The position numbers and the translations under genes were made by a program. A stretch of 27,376 nt of DNA from NCBI GenBank assembly GCA_004554385.1, contig SFMO01000058.1, positions 1 to 27,376 on the forward strand, read 5' to 3'. Source of the stretch: Ruminococcus flavefaciens. GTDB taxonomy: Bacteria > Bacillota > Clostridia > Oscillospirales > Ruminococcaceae. Below are positions 1 to 8,670 of this stretch, piece by piece. The notes under the pieces were generated by a model. It was given only the letters and a program-made list of their open reading frames with translations. It was not told where the DNA came from and searched no databases. Position 1 is the first letter of the stretch, and every line of letters begins with the position of its first letter.

Positions 1-3000
1 ACTATTGTCTTTTCGTCGCCTGAGAGCCATACGAGAGCATCGCCAACGCTGTTGACTGCTTCGCCGCCCTTGCCGACATTGAGCTGACCATCCTTGAATG
101 TGATAGCCTTGCCGTTTGCGTCCTTACCTGTGAGAGTAAGCTTTGCACCCTTGACTTCCTTGCTGTTCAGGTCATCTACCTTGTTGATATTGACCTTTGC
201 AAGTGTAGTTGTTGTGGTTGAAGTCGTGGTTGCTGTGGTTGTAGAAGTTGTTGTTGTTGTGGTGGTTGTTGTAGTTGTAGTTGTGGTTGATGTAGTAGTT
301 GTGGTTGAAGTTGTTGTGGTTGATGTAGTAGTTGTTGTTGTCGAGGTTGATGTAGTAGTTGTTGTTGTCGAGGTTGATGTTGTGGTAGTTGTAGTGGTTG
401 TTGTAGTCGTTGTTGAAGTTGTGGTGGTCACGATTATCTCGTCGATCATCTCAACTGTATCAGCAGACTTGCCGCCCTTTACTACCTTACCGCCCTTTAC
501 CTCGAATGTAACAGTTGTAGCCTTCTCATATCCGTTCGGAGCTGCAAGCTCATCAAGCTGATATGTTCCGTCAGCAACTGAAACTATTGTCTTTTCGTCG
601 CCTGAGAGCCATACGAGAGCACCGCCAACACTGTTGATAGCCTCGCCGCCCTTGCCGACCTTGAGCTGACCATCCTTGAAGTTAACAGGATTGCCGTTTA
701 CATCCTTACCTGTGAGGGTAAGCTTTGCACCCTTGACTTCCTTGCCGTTCAGGTCGTCTACCTTGTTGATATTGACCTTTGCAAGTGTAGTCGTTGTGGT
801 AGCAGTTGTCGTCGTTGTGGTGGTTGTAGTAGTGGTAGTGGTCGTTGTTGTTGTAGTTGTAGATGTAGTTGTACTTGTTGTAGTTGAAGTTGTACTTGTT
901 GTAGTTGAAGTTGTTGTGGATGTAGTAGTGGTTGTTGATGTTGTTGTAGATGTTGTGGTGCTTGTTGTAGTTGTAGAAGTTGTTGTAGTAGTAGTTGTTG
1001 TTGTGGTGGTTGTTGTAGTAGTTGTTGTTGCCTGAGCGTCGCAAACCTCAATAGCATTGCCCTGTTTGTCTACTAAGTAGTAGCCGTCAGCAGAAGTCTT
1101 GTCGTGCTCAGCCTTGATGTCCTTACCGCTTGCATCAACTATCTTACTGTTCTTGATAGTAAATTCAAGCTCAGAGGTAATTACCTCGTAAACCTTGCCG
1201 CCGCTTGTGAATTCGTCGCCTGTTTCCTTCAGCTTGTACTTACCGTCCTTGAGTGCCTGAACGATCTTTGCAGTATCGCCGGATACCCACTGGATACCGA
1301 TAACGTTCTTATCGCTGTCGTAAACCTGTACGAAGTCCTTATCGCCGCTGTTTGCTTCGATAATTGAAGTCCAGTCAACATCAGAGTTTGTGATCTCAAG
1401 AGTTGCACCCTTGATCTCTTCCTCGCCTGTGATGTCCTTCTTGCTGATAGTAACGTAGTTAGCGTCCTCAATAATGAGTGTATCTCCGCCCTCAGCGAAG
1501 GATGTCTTACCGTTGGTTACGGCGTCAACCTTTGTAACCAGACCATTTTCAATAGTGAATGTGAACTTTGAAACTACTGAATAGCCGTCAGGAGCTACTG
1601 TCTCTTCGAGACTGTACTTGCCGTCCTTAAGACCTGCGAACTTTGTGCTGTTGCCTGTGAAGGTCGTTGACTTGTCGTCCTTTGTAAGTGTCTTGTCGCC
1701 TACTGTTACGCCCTCGAGTGTCTTACCCTCGTCCTCTGCTGTAAGTACGAATGTTGCCTTACCTGCGGACTCAGGTATTTCCTCTGCGCCAAGTGCCTTC
1801 TTGTCGATTGTTATTGTTGACTGCTTATCTTCAACTACAAGGTTGCCCTTTTCGTCTACGTAAGCATTTCCGTCTGTAACTGTGCTTACATTCTTTACTT
1901 CACCGTTCTCGATGTCGAATGTGAACTTTGTTACTGTTGTATAGCCGTCAGGTGCTACTGTCTCTTCGAGACTGTACTTGCCGTCCTTAAGACCTGTGAA
2001 CTTTGTGCTGTTGCCTGTGAAGGTTGTTGACTTGTCGTCCTTTGTAAGTGTCTTGTCACCTACGGTTACGCCTTCAAGTGTCTTACCCTCGTCCTCTGCT
2101 GTAAGTACGAATGTTGCCTTACCTGCGGACTCAGGAATCTCCTCTGCGCCAAGCGCCTTCTTGTCGATTGTTATGGTCGAAACATCATCAGCAACGGTGA
2201 TAGTCTTTCCGTCCTCGGACTTGATAACGTCACCTGTTGTAACTGCTGATACTTCAGTAACAACTCCGTTCTTTACAGTGAAATCAAATACTGATACAAC
2301 TGTGAATCCGTCGGGAGCAACTGTTTCTTCAAGAGAATACTTGCCGTCCTTGAGATATTCAAGAGTTGAGATATTGCCAACGATCTTTGCTGTCTTGTCT
2401 GTCTTTGTAAGAGCCTCGCCGCCGTTGATCTTAACGCCTTCAAGTGTGCCGTCCTTAGCTGTGAGCTCATACTCAACATCGCCTGCGTCCTCAGGGATAG
2501 CCTTTCCGCCGAGATCAGTCTTGTTAAGACTGATAACAGGAGCATCCTTGACTGTGATCGTCTTGCCGTCCTCGGACATCTCAGTAACGCCGTCAGTAAC
2601 TGCGCTTACCTCTGTAACGAGTCCGTTCTTAACTGTGAATGTGAATTCTGAAACTGTTGAGTAGCCTGCAGGAGCTGTATCCTCCTTAAGTGAGTACTTA
2701 CCATCCTTGAGGTACTCAAGCTTTGTGCTGTTGCCTGTGAATGTTGTTGACTTTGTTTCGCCGAGAGCCTCGCCGCCGTTGATCTTAACGCCTGCGAGAG
2801 AACCATCAGCGTCCTTTGCTGTAAGAGTGAACTCTGCGTCTCCGTCAGTGATCTCCTTACCGCCAAGGTCAGTCTTGCTGATGTTCATTACAGGAGCGTC
2901 CTCGACAACGATCTTACCGTTTTCGTCAACGCTTGTTCTGCCTGTTGTTACAGCAGAAACATCAGTTACCTTGCCGTCCTTTACAGTGAATGTAAAGTCG

Positions 3001-6000
3001 CTTACAACTGAGAAGCCTGCAGGAGCAGTATCTTCTCTGAGAGTGTATGTACCGTCCTTAAGTCCCATAAATGTTGCAACATTGCCGTCGAACTCGGAAG
3101 ACTTAACTCCCTCGCCGAGATCGTCGCCGTCATTTATGCTTACGCCGCTGAGGTCTGCGCCCTCGCCTGCGATAAGTGTGAATTTAGCCTTGCCTGCCTC
3201 CTCGGGGATAGGAGTACCGCCGAGAGCCTGCTTGTCAAGAATGATAGTGTTCTTCTTTACGTTGAGGAGACTTTCCTTATTTGAAGGATTGTCCTTGATA
3301 ACACCGTCCTCGATTATGAATGTCTTTGGAGCTGCCTTTTCGTAGCCCTTAGGAGCATTTACCTCTTCGAGAACATATTCACCGTCCATAAGTCCCTTGA
3401 AGGTCTTGGAAGCGTCAGTCTTTGTGTTCCACTCAGCAGATTTGCCCTCTGCAAGAGTGTCAGCATTTTCGATAACTGTTGCAGGCTTATCGGAAGCCTT
3501 CTTGAAGGTGAGCTTCATCTCAGCGCCATCGGTTGTGCCCGAAGGAGTTGTGTTGCCGTCTGCATCGAAGTACTTGTCGATAGTTATTTCTGAAACATTA
3601 TCTGTGATAACAGCTGAGCCGTCCTCAGCGATCTTGATAGCGCCTGTTGTCTTGGACTTTACAGAAGACTTGTCAACTGCGCCATCCTTAACAGTGAATG
3701 TGAATTCTGAATCCACCTTTGTGTAGCCGTTAGGAGAAGCTGTCTCCTTGAGAACATAGTCGCCGTCCTCAAGACCTGCTATCTCAGCCGCACCGCCTGT
3801 GAACTTGTATTCCTCAAGCTTTTCAGCCTTGAAAGCAGTTACCTTAGGAGCAACAGCCTCATCAGCGTCAGCCACGATGTTGAATACTCTGCCGTCCTCA
3901 AGCTCAAGCTTGTAAGTACCGCCGCGGATACCTGATATCTCAAGCTTAGTGCCCGAAGCCTTGCCTGTTGTGGTGTAAACGTTCTGCTCATCGGAAACTG
4001 CATTTCCGTCAACAGTAACATTTCTGAATGTAGGACCGCTGAGTGTATAACCCATGCCGTCCTTGACGTCGCTGACAGTGACGTTCTTCTTGTTGAGCTC
4101 CAGAACAGGGCTCATTGAAGTCATTGCCTTGACCTCGTCTGCGGAATAATCCTTGATGACCTGAACCAGCTTATCGCCGTCAGCCTTTGTAAGAGTGAAC
4201 TGAGCGCCCTCAACAATGTTGCCGCCCACGTCAGCCTTACTTATTTTAATAGAAGAATCATTCTTCTTGTTAATGATGCTGAGTTCCTTCTTATCAGCTG
4301 AAAGGATACCGTCTGTTCTTGAGATAGTGAATGTGATCTTCTCATCGGACTTTGTGTAGCCCTTAGGAGCACTTACCTCTTCAACAGTGTAATCGCCCTC
4401 GGGGAGACCTGTGAATATTATCTCGGAGCCTGTGGATACCCACTCGAATGCTCTGCGGCTTCCCATCTTGTTGATGAAGAAATCCATGTTCTCGCCTTCG
4501 TCCCAGCCGCGTCCGTCAGCAGTGTAGTACTTGGCATCACGTGCCTTGACCTTAGTCATGTCAACAGTGCCTGACGGAGTAGTACCTGTGAGTCTCATGC
4601 GAGCGCCAACGAGAGGATCGCCGTTTTCATCTACTTTATTGATAGTGAATGAGAAGAGCTCGTTGACAACATCGATCTCAGCGCCTTCAGCAGGAGCCGA
4701 AACTCCCTCTGTCTTTGAGATGATGTTTACGGTGCTGTCAGGATTCAGTCTGAACTCAACATCCTCGATTGACTGATAGCCTTCGGGTGCCTGCTCAGAG
4801 AGAACATACAGACCGCTCGGAAGATTTGTGAATACTATATCAGTAGCTCCTGTGAGCCATGTTATAGAATCTGCTGAATATGAAGGAGTGCCGTCGCCGT
4901 CGTGATCGAGGTTAGAGGTTACGTCCTCATCGAGCTTGGCGCCTTCTACTTCCTTGGCAGTAAGAGTGAATCTTGCACCCTCCTGCTTCTTCTTGGCACT
5001 TTCGGTCTTAATGCTGCTGTCAGTCTCGGAAGTGATCTTGATAGTATCGTTATACTTGACGAATCTGAGCACCGTAGGAACAGTCTCGGCATTGAGAGTA
5101 TTTGTAATGCCGATCTCTCTGTTTCCGCCGCCCACGCCGTTTCCTGTATAGGATACCTCGTATTTTTCGGGAACTGAATTTTCTACAGCATAATAGAAAT
5201 ATGTATTGCCCTTGCCGTCGTCCTTGGGAAGAGCTGTCCATTTAGCTTCCCAGTCGCCTGTGCTGTCGAGAGTCTTTGCATCCAGCTTTTCAGCTGAAGG
5301 ATCAGCACTTACATTTGTAAGGCCTGCCTTGTCAGCACGGTAAAGAGTTACCTCTACCTTATCGCTGCCGTGATTTTCCTCTCCGTCGCTCCATGTCTTC
5401 TTGGCAGAAATGTCAATGGTTTCCTTTTCAGACACAGGGTTCATGAAAGGAGACATATGAGTCTCGTTGTGGAGGCGGATATTCTGCGCGATGATCGTAC
5501 CGCTCATATTGTTCGGAACGACCTCGCAGTCGGGTGCGAGCACACAGCCCCATGGCTCTGCGGTACCGCCGCTTCCTATCTCGCCCTCGCTCCATGAGGA
5601 GCCCTCATTGTAGATGATCTGAGTTCCTTCCTCTGCAGCGTTGTAGAAGTTGTAGATTATATTTGTACCGTTAAGAGCACTGTCCTTTTCCTTGATGGTA
5701 ACATGCTCATCCGGATTGGCAATAGTCCAGTAGGTCCATTCAGGAGTCCAGCTGAGCTTTGACTTGCCCTGAAGATCGATATTGACCACGAGAGCCTGCT
5801 CACCCTTGAAAGTACCGTCCTCGAAATTTATGCCTGCAACCTTGAGGCCTCTGTAGTGTTCGAGCTGGTCTGCGGTGAGATTCAGAACATTGGTACCCTC
5901 GGGATTGAGCATGAGGGTGCCGATCTGAGGCTGATTATTGCCGGGGTCATATTCATTGTAATTGGGATTTCCCTCCCATGTTATCTTTGCATAGCTTTCG

Positions 6001-6674
6001 CCCATTGCAGCATATGACTTTGATCTTGCCTGGTAGTTAGCCTTTTCCTTCTCGAAGTCGATAAGCTTGCTGCCTGCGTGAGCCATATAGCTCTCCGCTT
6101 TTCCGGGACCTCCGGTATACAGCTCAATGATGTAATCGGCAGAAGGTGTTTTGAGCTTTACAGCCGAACTCGTATCCTGAGGATACTGAAGATTCCCTTC
6201 AGGATAGCCTATCGAGAGCGTGCAGTCCGCAGGGAACATAAAATCGCTCATATTTCCCAGTGAGAAGCCCTTTACTCCGTCGTTCTTAGCAGCGGTGTCA
6301 TAAACACCGTCCTCTTTGAACTTGAAGGAGTCTCTTACGACGTTGAGAAGTCGTCCTGTACCTTCTGTGTTGAGCTGTCCATGGTTTGCGCCCACAAGGT
6401 AATTCGGCGCTGCGATATTACCGTTGATATGGGCACTGTCATTCATTGTTTCGATGGTATCGAAAGCAAATAAATGGAAGTCGCCTGCTATACCCAACGG
6501 GTTTCCTCTGTACCACATTGACTCCTCGTACGGTGTGTTGACTATCGGAAGCCCGTCAGCGGCAGTATCATCGGCATAAGCAGAGATACCGAGGTTTGAC
6601 GGCACCGTGTACATCACAGCCAGAAGTCCTGAGGTAACGCCGCTTACAAGGCGCTTCCCCAATGTTTTTTTCAT
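1..6674 (-). CDS. Giant isopeptide-domain (Cna-B/SpaA-like) surface adhesin, 3' end outside window
   Basis: One uninterrupted minus-strand frame runs from an ATG at 6674 to the left edge (about 2,224 codons) with no stop, so the C-terminus and any sortase or other anchor lie outside. A second ATG at 6680 is in frame; a GGACGG-type RBS precedes both. Residues 1-34 are a signal peptide (basic start, hydrophobic core, cleavage after AYA). Residues ~50-410 resemble the choice-of-anchor-A/collagen-binding head (GIAGDFHLFAFDTIE, then YLVGANHG). Residue ~420 on (KTWSDGEENHGSDKVEVTLYR-like) starts a classical Cna-B domain, followed by about ten ~110-120-residue modules, each opening with a Lys strand (ITIDKK, ISKTDLGG) and closing with a Glu motif such as LKDGKYSLEETVAPDGY, as expected for intramolecular Lys-Asn isopeptide folds. 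Two long Thr tracts then alternate with Cna-B modules. Likely role: adhesion to host or plant substrate. Family assignment is firm; the ligand is unknown. Confidence 0.9.
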   Translation of the reverse strand, partial: MKKTLGKRLVSGVTSGLLAVMYTVPSNLGISAYADDTAADGLPIVNTPYEESMWYRGNPLGIAGDFHLFAFDTIETMNDSAHINGNIAAPNYLVGANHGQLNTEGTGRLLNVVRDSFKFKEDGVYDTAAKNDGVKGFSLGNMSDFMFPADCTLSIGYPEGNLQYPQDTSSAVKLKTPSADYIIELYTGGPGKAESYMAHAGSKLIDFEKEKANYQARSKSYAAMGESYAKITWEGNPNYNEYDPGNNQPQIGTLMLNPEGTNVLNLTADQLEHYRGLKVAGINFEDGTFKGEQALVVNIDLQGKSKLSWTPEWTYWTIANPDEHVTIKEKDSALNGTNIIYNFYNAAEEGTQIIYNEGSSWSEGEIGSGGTAEPWGCVLAPDCEVVPNNMSGTIIAQNIRLHNETHMSPFMNPVSEKETIDISAKKTWSDGEENHGSDKVEVTLYRADKAGLTNVSADPSAEKLDAKTLDSTGDWEAKWTALPKDDGKGNTYFYYAVENSVPEKYEVSYTGNGVGGGNREIGITNTLNAETVPTVLRFVKYNDTIKITSETDSSIKTESAKKKQEGARFTLTAKEVEGAKLDEDVTSNLDHDGDGTPSYSADSITWLTGATDIVFTNLPSGLYVLSEQAPEGYQSIEDVEFRLNPDSTVNIISKTEGVSAPAEGAEIDVVNELFSFTINKVDENGDPLVGARMRLTGTTPSGTVDMTKVKARDAKYYTADGRGWDEGENMDFFINKMGSRRAFEWVSTGSEIIFTGLPEGDYTVEEVSAPKGYTKSDEKITFTISRTDGILSADKKELSIINKKNDSSIKISKADVGGNIVEGAQFTLTKADGDKLVQVIKDYSADEVKAMTSMSPVLELNKKNVTVSDVKDGMGYTLSGPTFRNVTVDGNAVSDEQNVYTTTGKASGTKLEISGIRGGTYKLELEDGRVFNIVADADEAVAPKVTAFKAEKLEEYKFTGGAAEIAGLEDGDYVLKETASPNGYTKVDSEFTFTVKDGAVDKSSVKSKTTGAIKIAEDGSAVITDNVSEITIDKYFDADGNTTPSGTTDGAEMKLTFKKASDKPATVIENADTLAEGKSAEWNTKTDASKTFKGLMDGEYVLEEVNAPKGYEKAAPKTFIIEDGVIKDNPSNKESLLNVKKNTIILDKQALGGTPIPEEAGKAKFTLIAGEGADLSGVSINDGDDLGEGVKSSEFDGNVATFMGLKDGTYTLREDTAPAGFSVVSDFTFTVKDGKVTDVSAVTTGRTSVDENGKIVVEDAPVMNISKTDLGGKEITDGDAEFTLTAKDADGSLAGVKINGGEALGETKSTTFTGNSTKLEYLKDGKYSLKEDTAPAGYSTVSEFTFTVKNGLVTEVSAVTDGVTEMSEDGKTITVKDAPVISLNKTDLGGKAIPEDAGDVEYELTAKDGTLEGVKINGGEALTKTDKTAKIVGNISTLEYLKDGKYSLEETVAPDGFTVVSVFDFTVKNGVVTEVSAVTTGDVIKSEDGKTITVADDVSTITIDKKALGAEEIPESAGKATFVLTAEDEGKTLEGVTVGDKTLTKDDKSTTFTGNSTKFTGLKDGKYSLEETVAPDGYTTVTKFTFDIENGEVKNVSTVTDGNAYVDEKGNLVVEDKQSTITIDKKALGAEEIPESAGKATFVLTAEDEGKTLEGVTVGDKTLTKDDKSTTFTGNSTKFAGLKDGKYSLEETVAPDGYSVVSKFTFTIENGLVTKVDAVTNGKTSFAEGGDTLIIEDANYVTISKKDITGEEEIKGATLEITNSDVDWTSIIEANSGDKDFVQVYDSDKNVIGIQWVSGDTAKIVQALKDGKYKLKETGDEFTSGGKVYEVITSELEFTIKNSKIVDASGKDIKAEHDKTSADGYYLVDKQGNAIEVCDAQATTTTTTTTTTTTTTTTTSTTTTSTTTSTTTSTTTTTSTTTSTTTSTTSTTTSTTTSTTTTTTTTTTTTTTTTTTTATTTTTLAKVNINKVDDLNGKEVKGAKLTLTGKDVNGNPVNFKDGQLKVGKGGEAINSVGGALVWLSGDEKTIVSVADGTYQLDELAAPNGYEKATTVTFEVKGGKVVKGGKSADTVEMIDEIIVTTTTSTTTTTTTTTTTTSTSTTTTTTSTSTTTTTTSTTTTSTTTTTSTTTTTTTTTTTTTTSTTTATTTSTTTTTLAKVNINKVDDLNSKEVKGAKLTLTGKDANGKAITFKDGQLNVGKGGEAVNSVGDALVWLSGDEKTI
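203..427 (-). repeat. Threonine tract 2 (~75 residues) in the adhesin
   Basis: On the minus strand nearly every codon is ACA, ACC, ACT or ACG, with scattered Ser (TCA). It links two Cna-B modules and is likely an extended, possibly glycosylated stalk. At DNA level it is a degenerate trinucleotide repeat. Confidence 0.9.
785..1028 (-). repeat. Threonine tract 1 (~81 residues) in the adhesin
   Basis: Same composition as the tract at 203-427: Thr codons with occasional Ser and one Ala. It joins the long array of Cna-B modules (residues ~420-1870) to the first 194-residue repeat unit. Tract length and Ser positions differ from tract 2, so the low-complexity parts drift faster than the flanking modules. 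Confidence 0.9.
1558..2188 (-). repeat. 360-bp tandem duplication of a Cna-B module
   Basis: Positions 1558-1828 and 1918-2188 are nearly identical, with a period of 360 bp (120 codons). Both encode a module beginning STITIDKKALGAEEIPES and ending LKDGKYSLEETVAPDGY. The neighbouring modules to the right (2200-3250) are clearly homologous but more diverged, so this pair is a recent duplication. Confidence 0.85.
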
Positions 6675-6770
6675 GGTCATTCCGTCCTTTCTATTTCTTT
6701 TTCCACAATTCCCGTACAACCTCCCTTTGCTTGTACGCATCGGGGTAAAGTTACAGACTTTTGCAAAATA

Positions 6771-6799
6771 ATTATAACATACCTGTATACAAATTGCAA
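6771..6799 (-). promoter_or_regulatory. Promoter of the adhesin gene
   Basis: On the minus strand TTGCAA (6799-6794) is followed after 17 nt by TATAAT (6776-6771), with a TGn extended -10 directly before it. This leaves a leader of roughly 90 nt to the ATG at 6674. Confidence 0.7.
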
Positions 6800-7092
6800 T
6801 ATTTTAAGTTTAACTAATAATTAGAAAAAAATGCATCGCTTTTGTGCAATTTGTCGCCTTATTCGACATTTTTTTAAAATGAAGGAGCAAGTTCAACAAA
6901 GTATCCCTTTAACAGGTCAACAAATGCCGAAATAAGAGGTGACCCGAAGCAAATTTCCTACTCAGTTAATAGATAATATAAATATTACGTTCTGTATATC
7001 GTTTGTGCGTTTTGCTTACACCCGCCTCCGATATTTGTAAAAAGTGTACTATTTATGAACTTCTTGTTAACATCTTTCTGGCGATTAGGCTA
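6800..7092. other. AT-rich intergenic stretch without a recognised gene
   Basis: It lies between two divergent promoters. I see no convincing ORF with an RBS, no RNA gene and no known riboswitch. A weak 5-bp hairpin (TGTCG at 6852, CGACA at 6864) followed by seven T is present, but it follows no gene on the plus strand. Confidence 0.6.
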
Positions 7093-7121
7093 TTTACAAA
7101 TAATACAAAAAGTGATATTAT
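7093..7121 (+). promoter_or_regulatory. Promoter of the ECF S-component gene
   Basis: TTTACA (7093-7098) is followed after 17 nt by TATTAT (7116-7121), with TGA directly before the -10 (extended -10). An overlapping TATAAT lies at 7119. AAGGAGG at 7161-7167 is the RBS for the ATG at 7178. Confidence 0.6.
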
Positions 7122-7177
7122 AATGTTATTGTATTATATCCTCACAGGAGGAGTAGTAACAAGGAGGAAAATTTAAT

Positions 7178-8365
7178 ATGAAATCGAAATTCAATGTTCG
7201 GTCACTGGTATTGCTCGGATTGCTGACGGCTATCGTCGCACTCTTTTCGCTGACCCCCATAGGCTCTATACCTATCGGTCCGCTCTCCATCACCCTGAAC
7301 ATCATCCCGATCGCAATAGCCGCCATCGCACTCGGACCAACAGGCGGACTTATTCTGGGACTTGTGTTCGGAATCTTCAGCTTTCTCCAGTGCTTCGGAA
7401 TCGGCGTTCTCAGCGGCATGGGTGCTGCAACACTTGAGATCAGTCCGACACTCACATTCATCCAGCGCGTTGTACCGAGAGCACTCGACGGTCTGCTGGT
7501 AGGCATCATTTTCTCAACACTTTCAAAGATCAATTCTAAGAAAACTCTTTCCGTTATATCAGGTATCGTTTCGGGCATAGTCCTCATCGGACTTTTCCTG
7601 TCCGCAATGCTTCTCATCTGCTATGACAAAGACGGAAAATACAAGATGTCGGAAGGCATGTACAACTTCATGACATCAGGTCTCCCCGTAGCACTCACAC
7701 TCATTGGTGTGTTCGCAGTCGGATTTGCTGCAATGTTCTGGTTTGTCAACAAGAAGGACCTCTCAAAGGTCCAGCAGTCATGCGGTATCGCAGGCTTCTC
7801 GGCAGCTATCCTCAACACCATATTCTTTATGGGAGCTCTGGTAATACTCTTCAACCACTCTGCAACAGGTCTGGACAACAAGTACACCATGACTATCACC
7901 AACGGTGTCATTTCCCAGATCAAAGACAGCTCGGATAAGGACATTGAATTCTCAGCCGACGGACTTCAGGCAAAGATCGGCAGTTCTCTCGTTCTTTCAG
8001 TTGGAGATACAAGCGAGATCGCTCCTGCCGTTGATGCTGATGCGGTAAGGTTTGAGCTCAGCTCCGACAAGCTCAAGGGAGCGGTTCTCAACGGCGAGAC
8101 TATAAACGGTAAAACCACAAAATTCAAAGAGCCGAGCGCTTCTCTCAGAGGTCTCAGCGACGGCAATTATACACTTAAGGTCTACAAGAAATTCAATTAC
8201 ATCGACAGACTCAGAAACGGCAAGAGCATCCTGCTCTTCATCATCACTGCTGTCGGTATCAACGCATTGTTTGAAATGGTTATCTCAACAATATTCTCAA
8301 CACTTATCGGCACAGCCCTCTTCAAGGCAAAGCTGATAAAGACTCCCGAAAATCTCAAGGAATAA
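7178..8365 (+). CDS. ECF transporter S component-like membrane protein with an extracytoplasmic insert
   Basis: The N-terminal ~225 residues resemble substrate-binding (S) subunits of energy-coupling-factor vitamin transporters of the ECF_trnsprt group: hydrophobic helices near 9-28, 36-52, 56-78, 94-114, 124-148, 167-190 and 203-225, with the typical LTAIVALFSL and ALGPTGGLILGLVFG segments. S subunits usually have about 170-220 residues; this one has 395. The extra length is a hydrophilic segment (~226-345), ending in a beta-rich LSDGNYTLKVYKKF-like stretch, before final hydrophobic helices at ~350-385. No EcfA or EcfT gene is nearby, so it would share a common ECF module encoded elsewhere. 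The substrate cannot be read from sequence; pantothenate or another vitamin is possible. It has its own promoter and terminator, so it is not cotranscribed with the downstream cluster. Confidence 0.75.
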   Translation: MKSKFNVRSLVLLGLLTAIVALFSLTPIGSIPIGPLSITLNIIPIAIAAIALGPTGGLILGLVFGIFSFLQCFGIGVLSGMGAATLEISPTLTFIQRVVPRALDGLLVGIIFSTLSKINSKKTLSVISGIVSGIVLIGLFLSAMLLICYDKDGKYKMSEGMYNFMTSGLPVALTLIGVFAVGFAAMFWFVNKKDLSKVQQSCGIAGFSAAILNTIFFMGALVILFNHSATGLDNKYTMTITNGVISQIKDSSDKDIEFSADGLQAKIGSSLVLSVGDTSEIAPAVDADAVRFELSSDKLKGAVLNGETINGKTTKFKEPSASLRGLSDGNYTLKVYKKFNYIDRLRNGKSILLFIITAVGINALFEMVISTIFSTLIGTALFKAKLIKTPENLKE

Positions 8366-8370
8366 TCTCA

Positions 8371-8402
8371 AAAGCCTTTCCGCGCCATGGAAAGGCTTTT
8401 TT
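8371..8402 (+). terminator. Rho-independent terminator after the ECF S gene
   Basis: Perfect 11-bp stem, AAAGCCTTTCC at 8371-8381 with GGAAAGGCTTT at 8389-8399, a 7-nt loop, and a T-run to 8402. It starts 5 nt after the stop codon and separates this gene from the biosynthetic operon. Confidence 0.9.
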
Positions 8403-8543
8403 ATGCACTGCCCAAGGATCTATCAACGTCACTAAACGACTATAATTCGTATCATTTTACCATTATATGGAGCTCATATGACCGCCTTGCGAACTATGTT
8501 ATAATTAATTACTGATAGTATAATCGGACTATTTTATAAAAAA

Positions 8544-8594
8544 CTTTTGGTAGGGCAAACTTTTTTTATATCTTTTCCCAAACATTTCCAAAAG
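8544..8594. promoter_or_regulatory. Inverted repeat upstream of the cluster promoter
   Basis: CTTTTGG (8544-8550) and CCAAAAG (8588-8594) are inverted copies 37 nt apart, ending 13 nt before the -35 of the main promoter. This could be a regulator site, but seven base pairs is short. The rest of 8403-8607 holds no gene. It does contain an isolated extended -10 (TGTTATAAT ending at 8505) without a good -35, possibly a weaker second promoter. Confidence 0.3.
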
Positions 8595-8607
8595 GACTTT
8601 TTTCCTA

Positions 8608-8636
8608 TTGACAGCGTGCAAAATAGGTGATAAGAT
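8608..8636 (+). promoter_or_regulatory. Main promoter of the acyl/polyketide cluster
   Basis: Consensus TTGACA (8608-8613), a 17-nt spacer, then TAAGAT (8631-8636) preceded by TGA as an extended -10. Transcription would start near 8643, leaving a short leader with AAGGAG (8657-8662) eight nt before the ATG at 8671. No other promoter of this quality was noticed before 18601. Confidence 0.8.
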
Positions 8637-8670
8637 GTATTTGGTGATTTATAAATAAGGAGCATTGTAA

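Larger units (their letters stand above)
1..1030 (-). repeat. 582-bp in-frame tandem repeat (Thr tract plus Cna-B module)
   Basis: The sequence from position 1 reappears almost unchanged from 583, giving a period of 582 bp (194 codons). Each unit encodes one module starting KVNINKVDDLN and ending near a VSVADGTYQLDELAAPNGY motif, followed by a Thr tract. Only part of the left-hand unit is in the window; further copies may lie beyond it. The period is a multiple of three, so gain or loss of a unit would keep the frame. Confidence 0.85.

Noticed and set aside
203..1028. CRISPR-like short repeats
   Set aside because: The repeats are degenerate Thr codons without fixed-length unique spacers, and no cas genes are present.
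94..1057. Plus-strand poly-valine frames and minus-strand Asn/Tyr- or Gln/Leu-rich frames
   Set aside because: They are other frames of the Thr-codon repeats in the adhesin; no RBS, and composition follows from the repeat.
6987..6998. 12-mer ACGTTCTGTATA shared with the pilin promoter (26959-26970)
   Set aside because: Repeated 12-mers are expected by chance in 27 kb, and the two positions relative to promoters differ.
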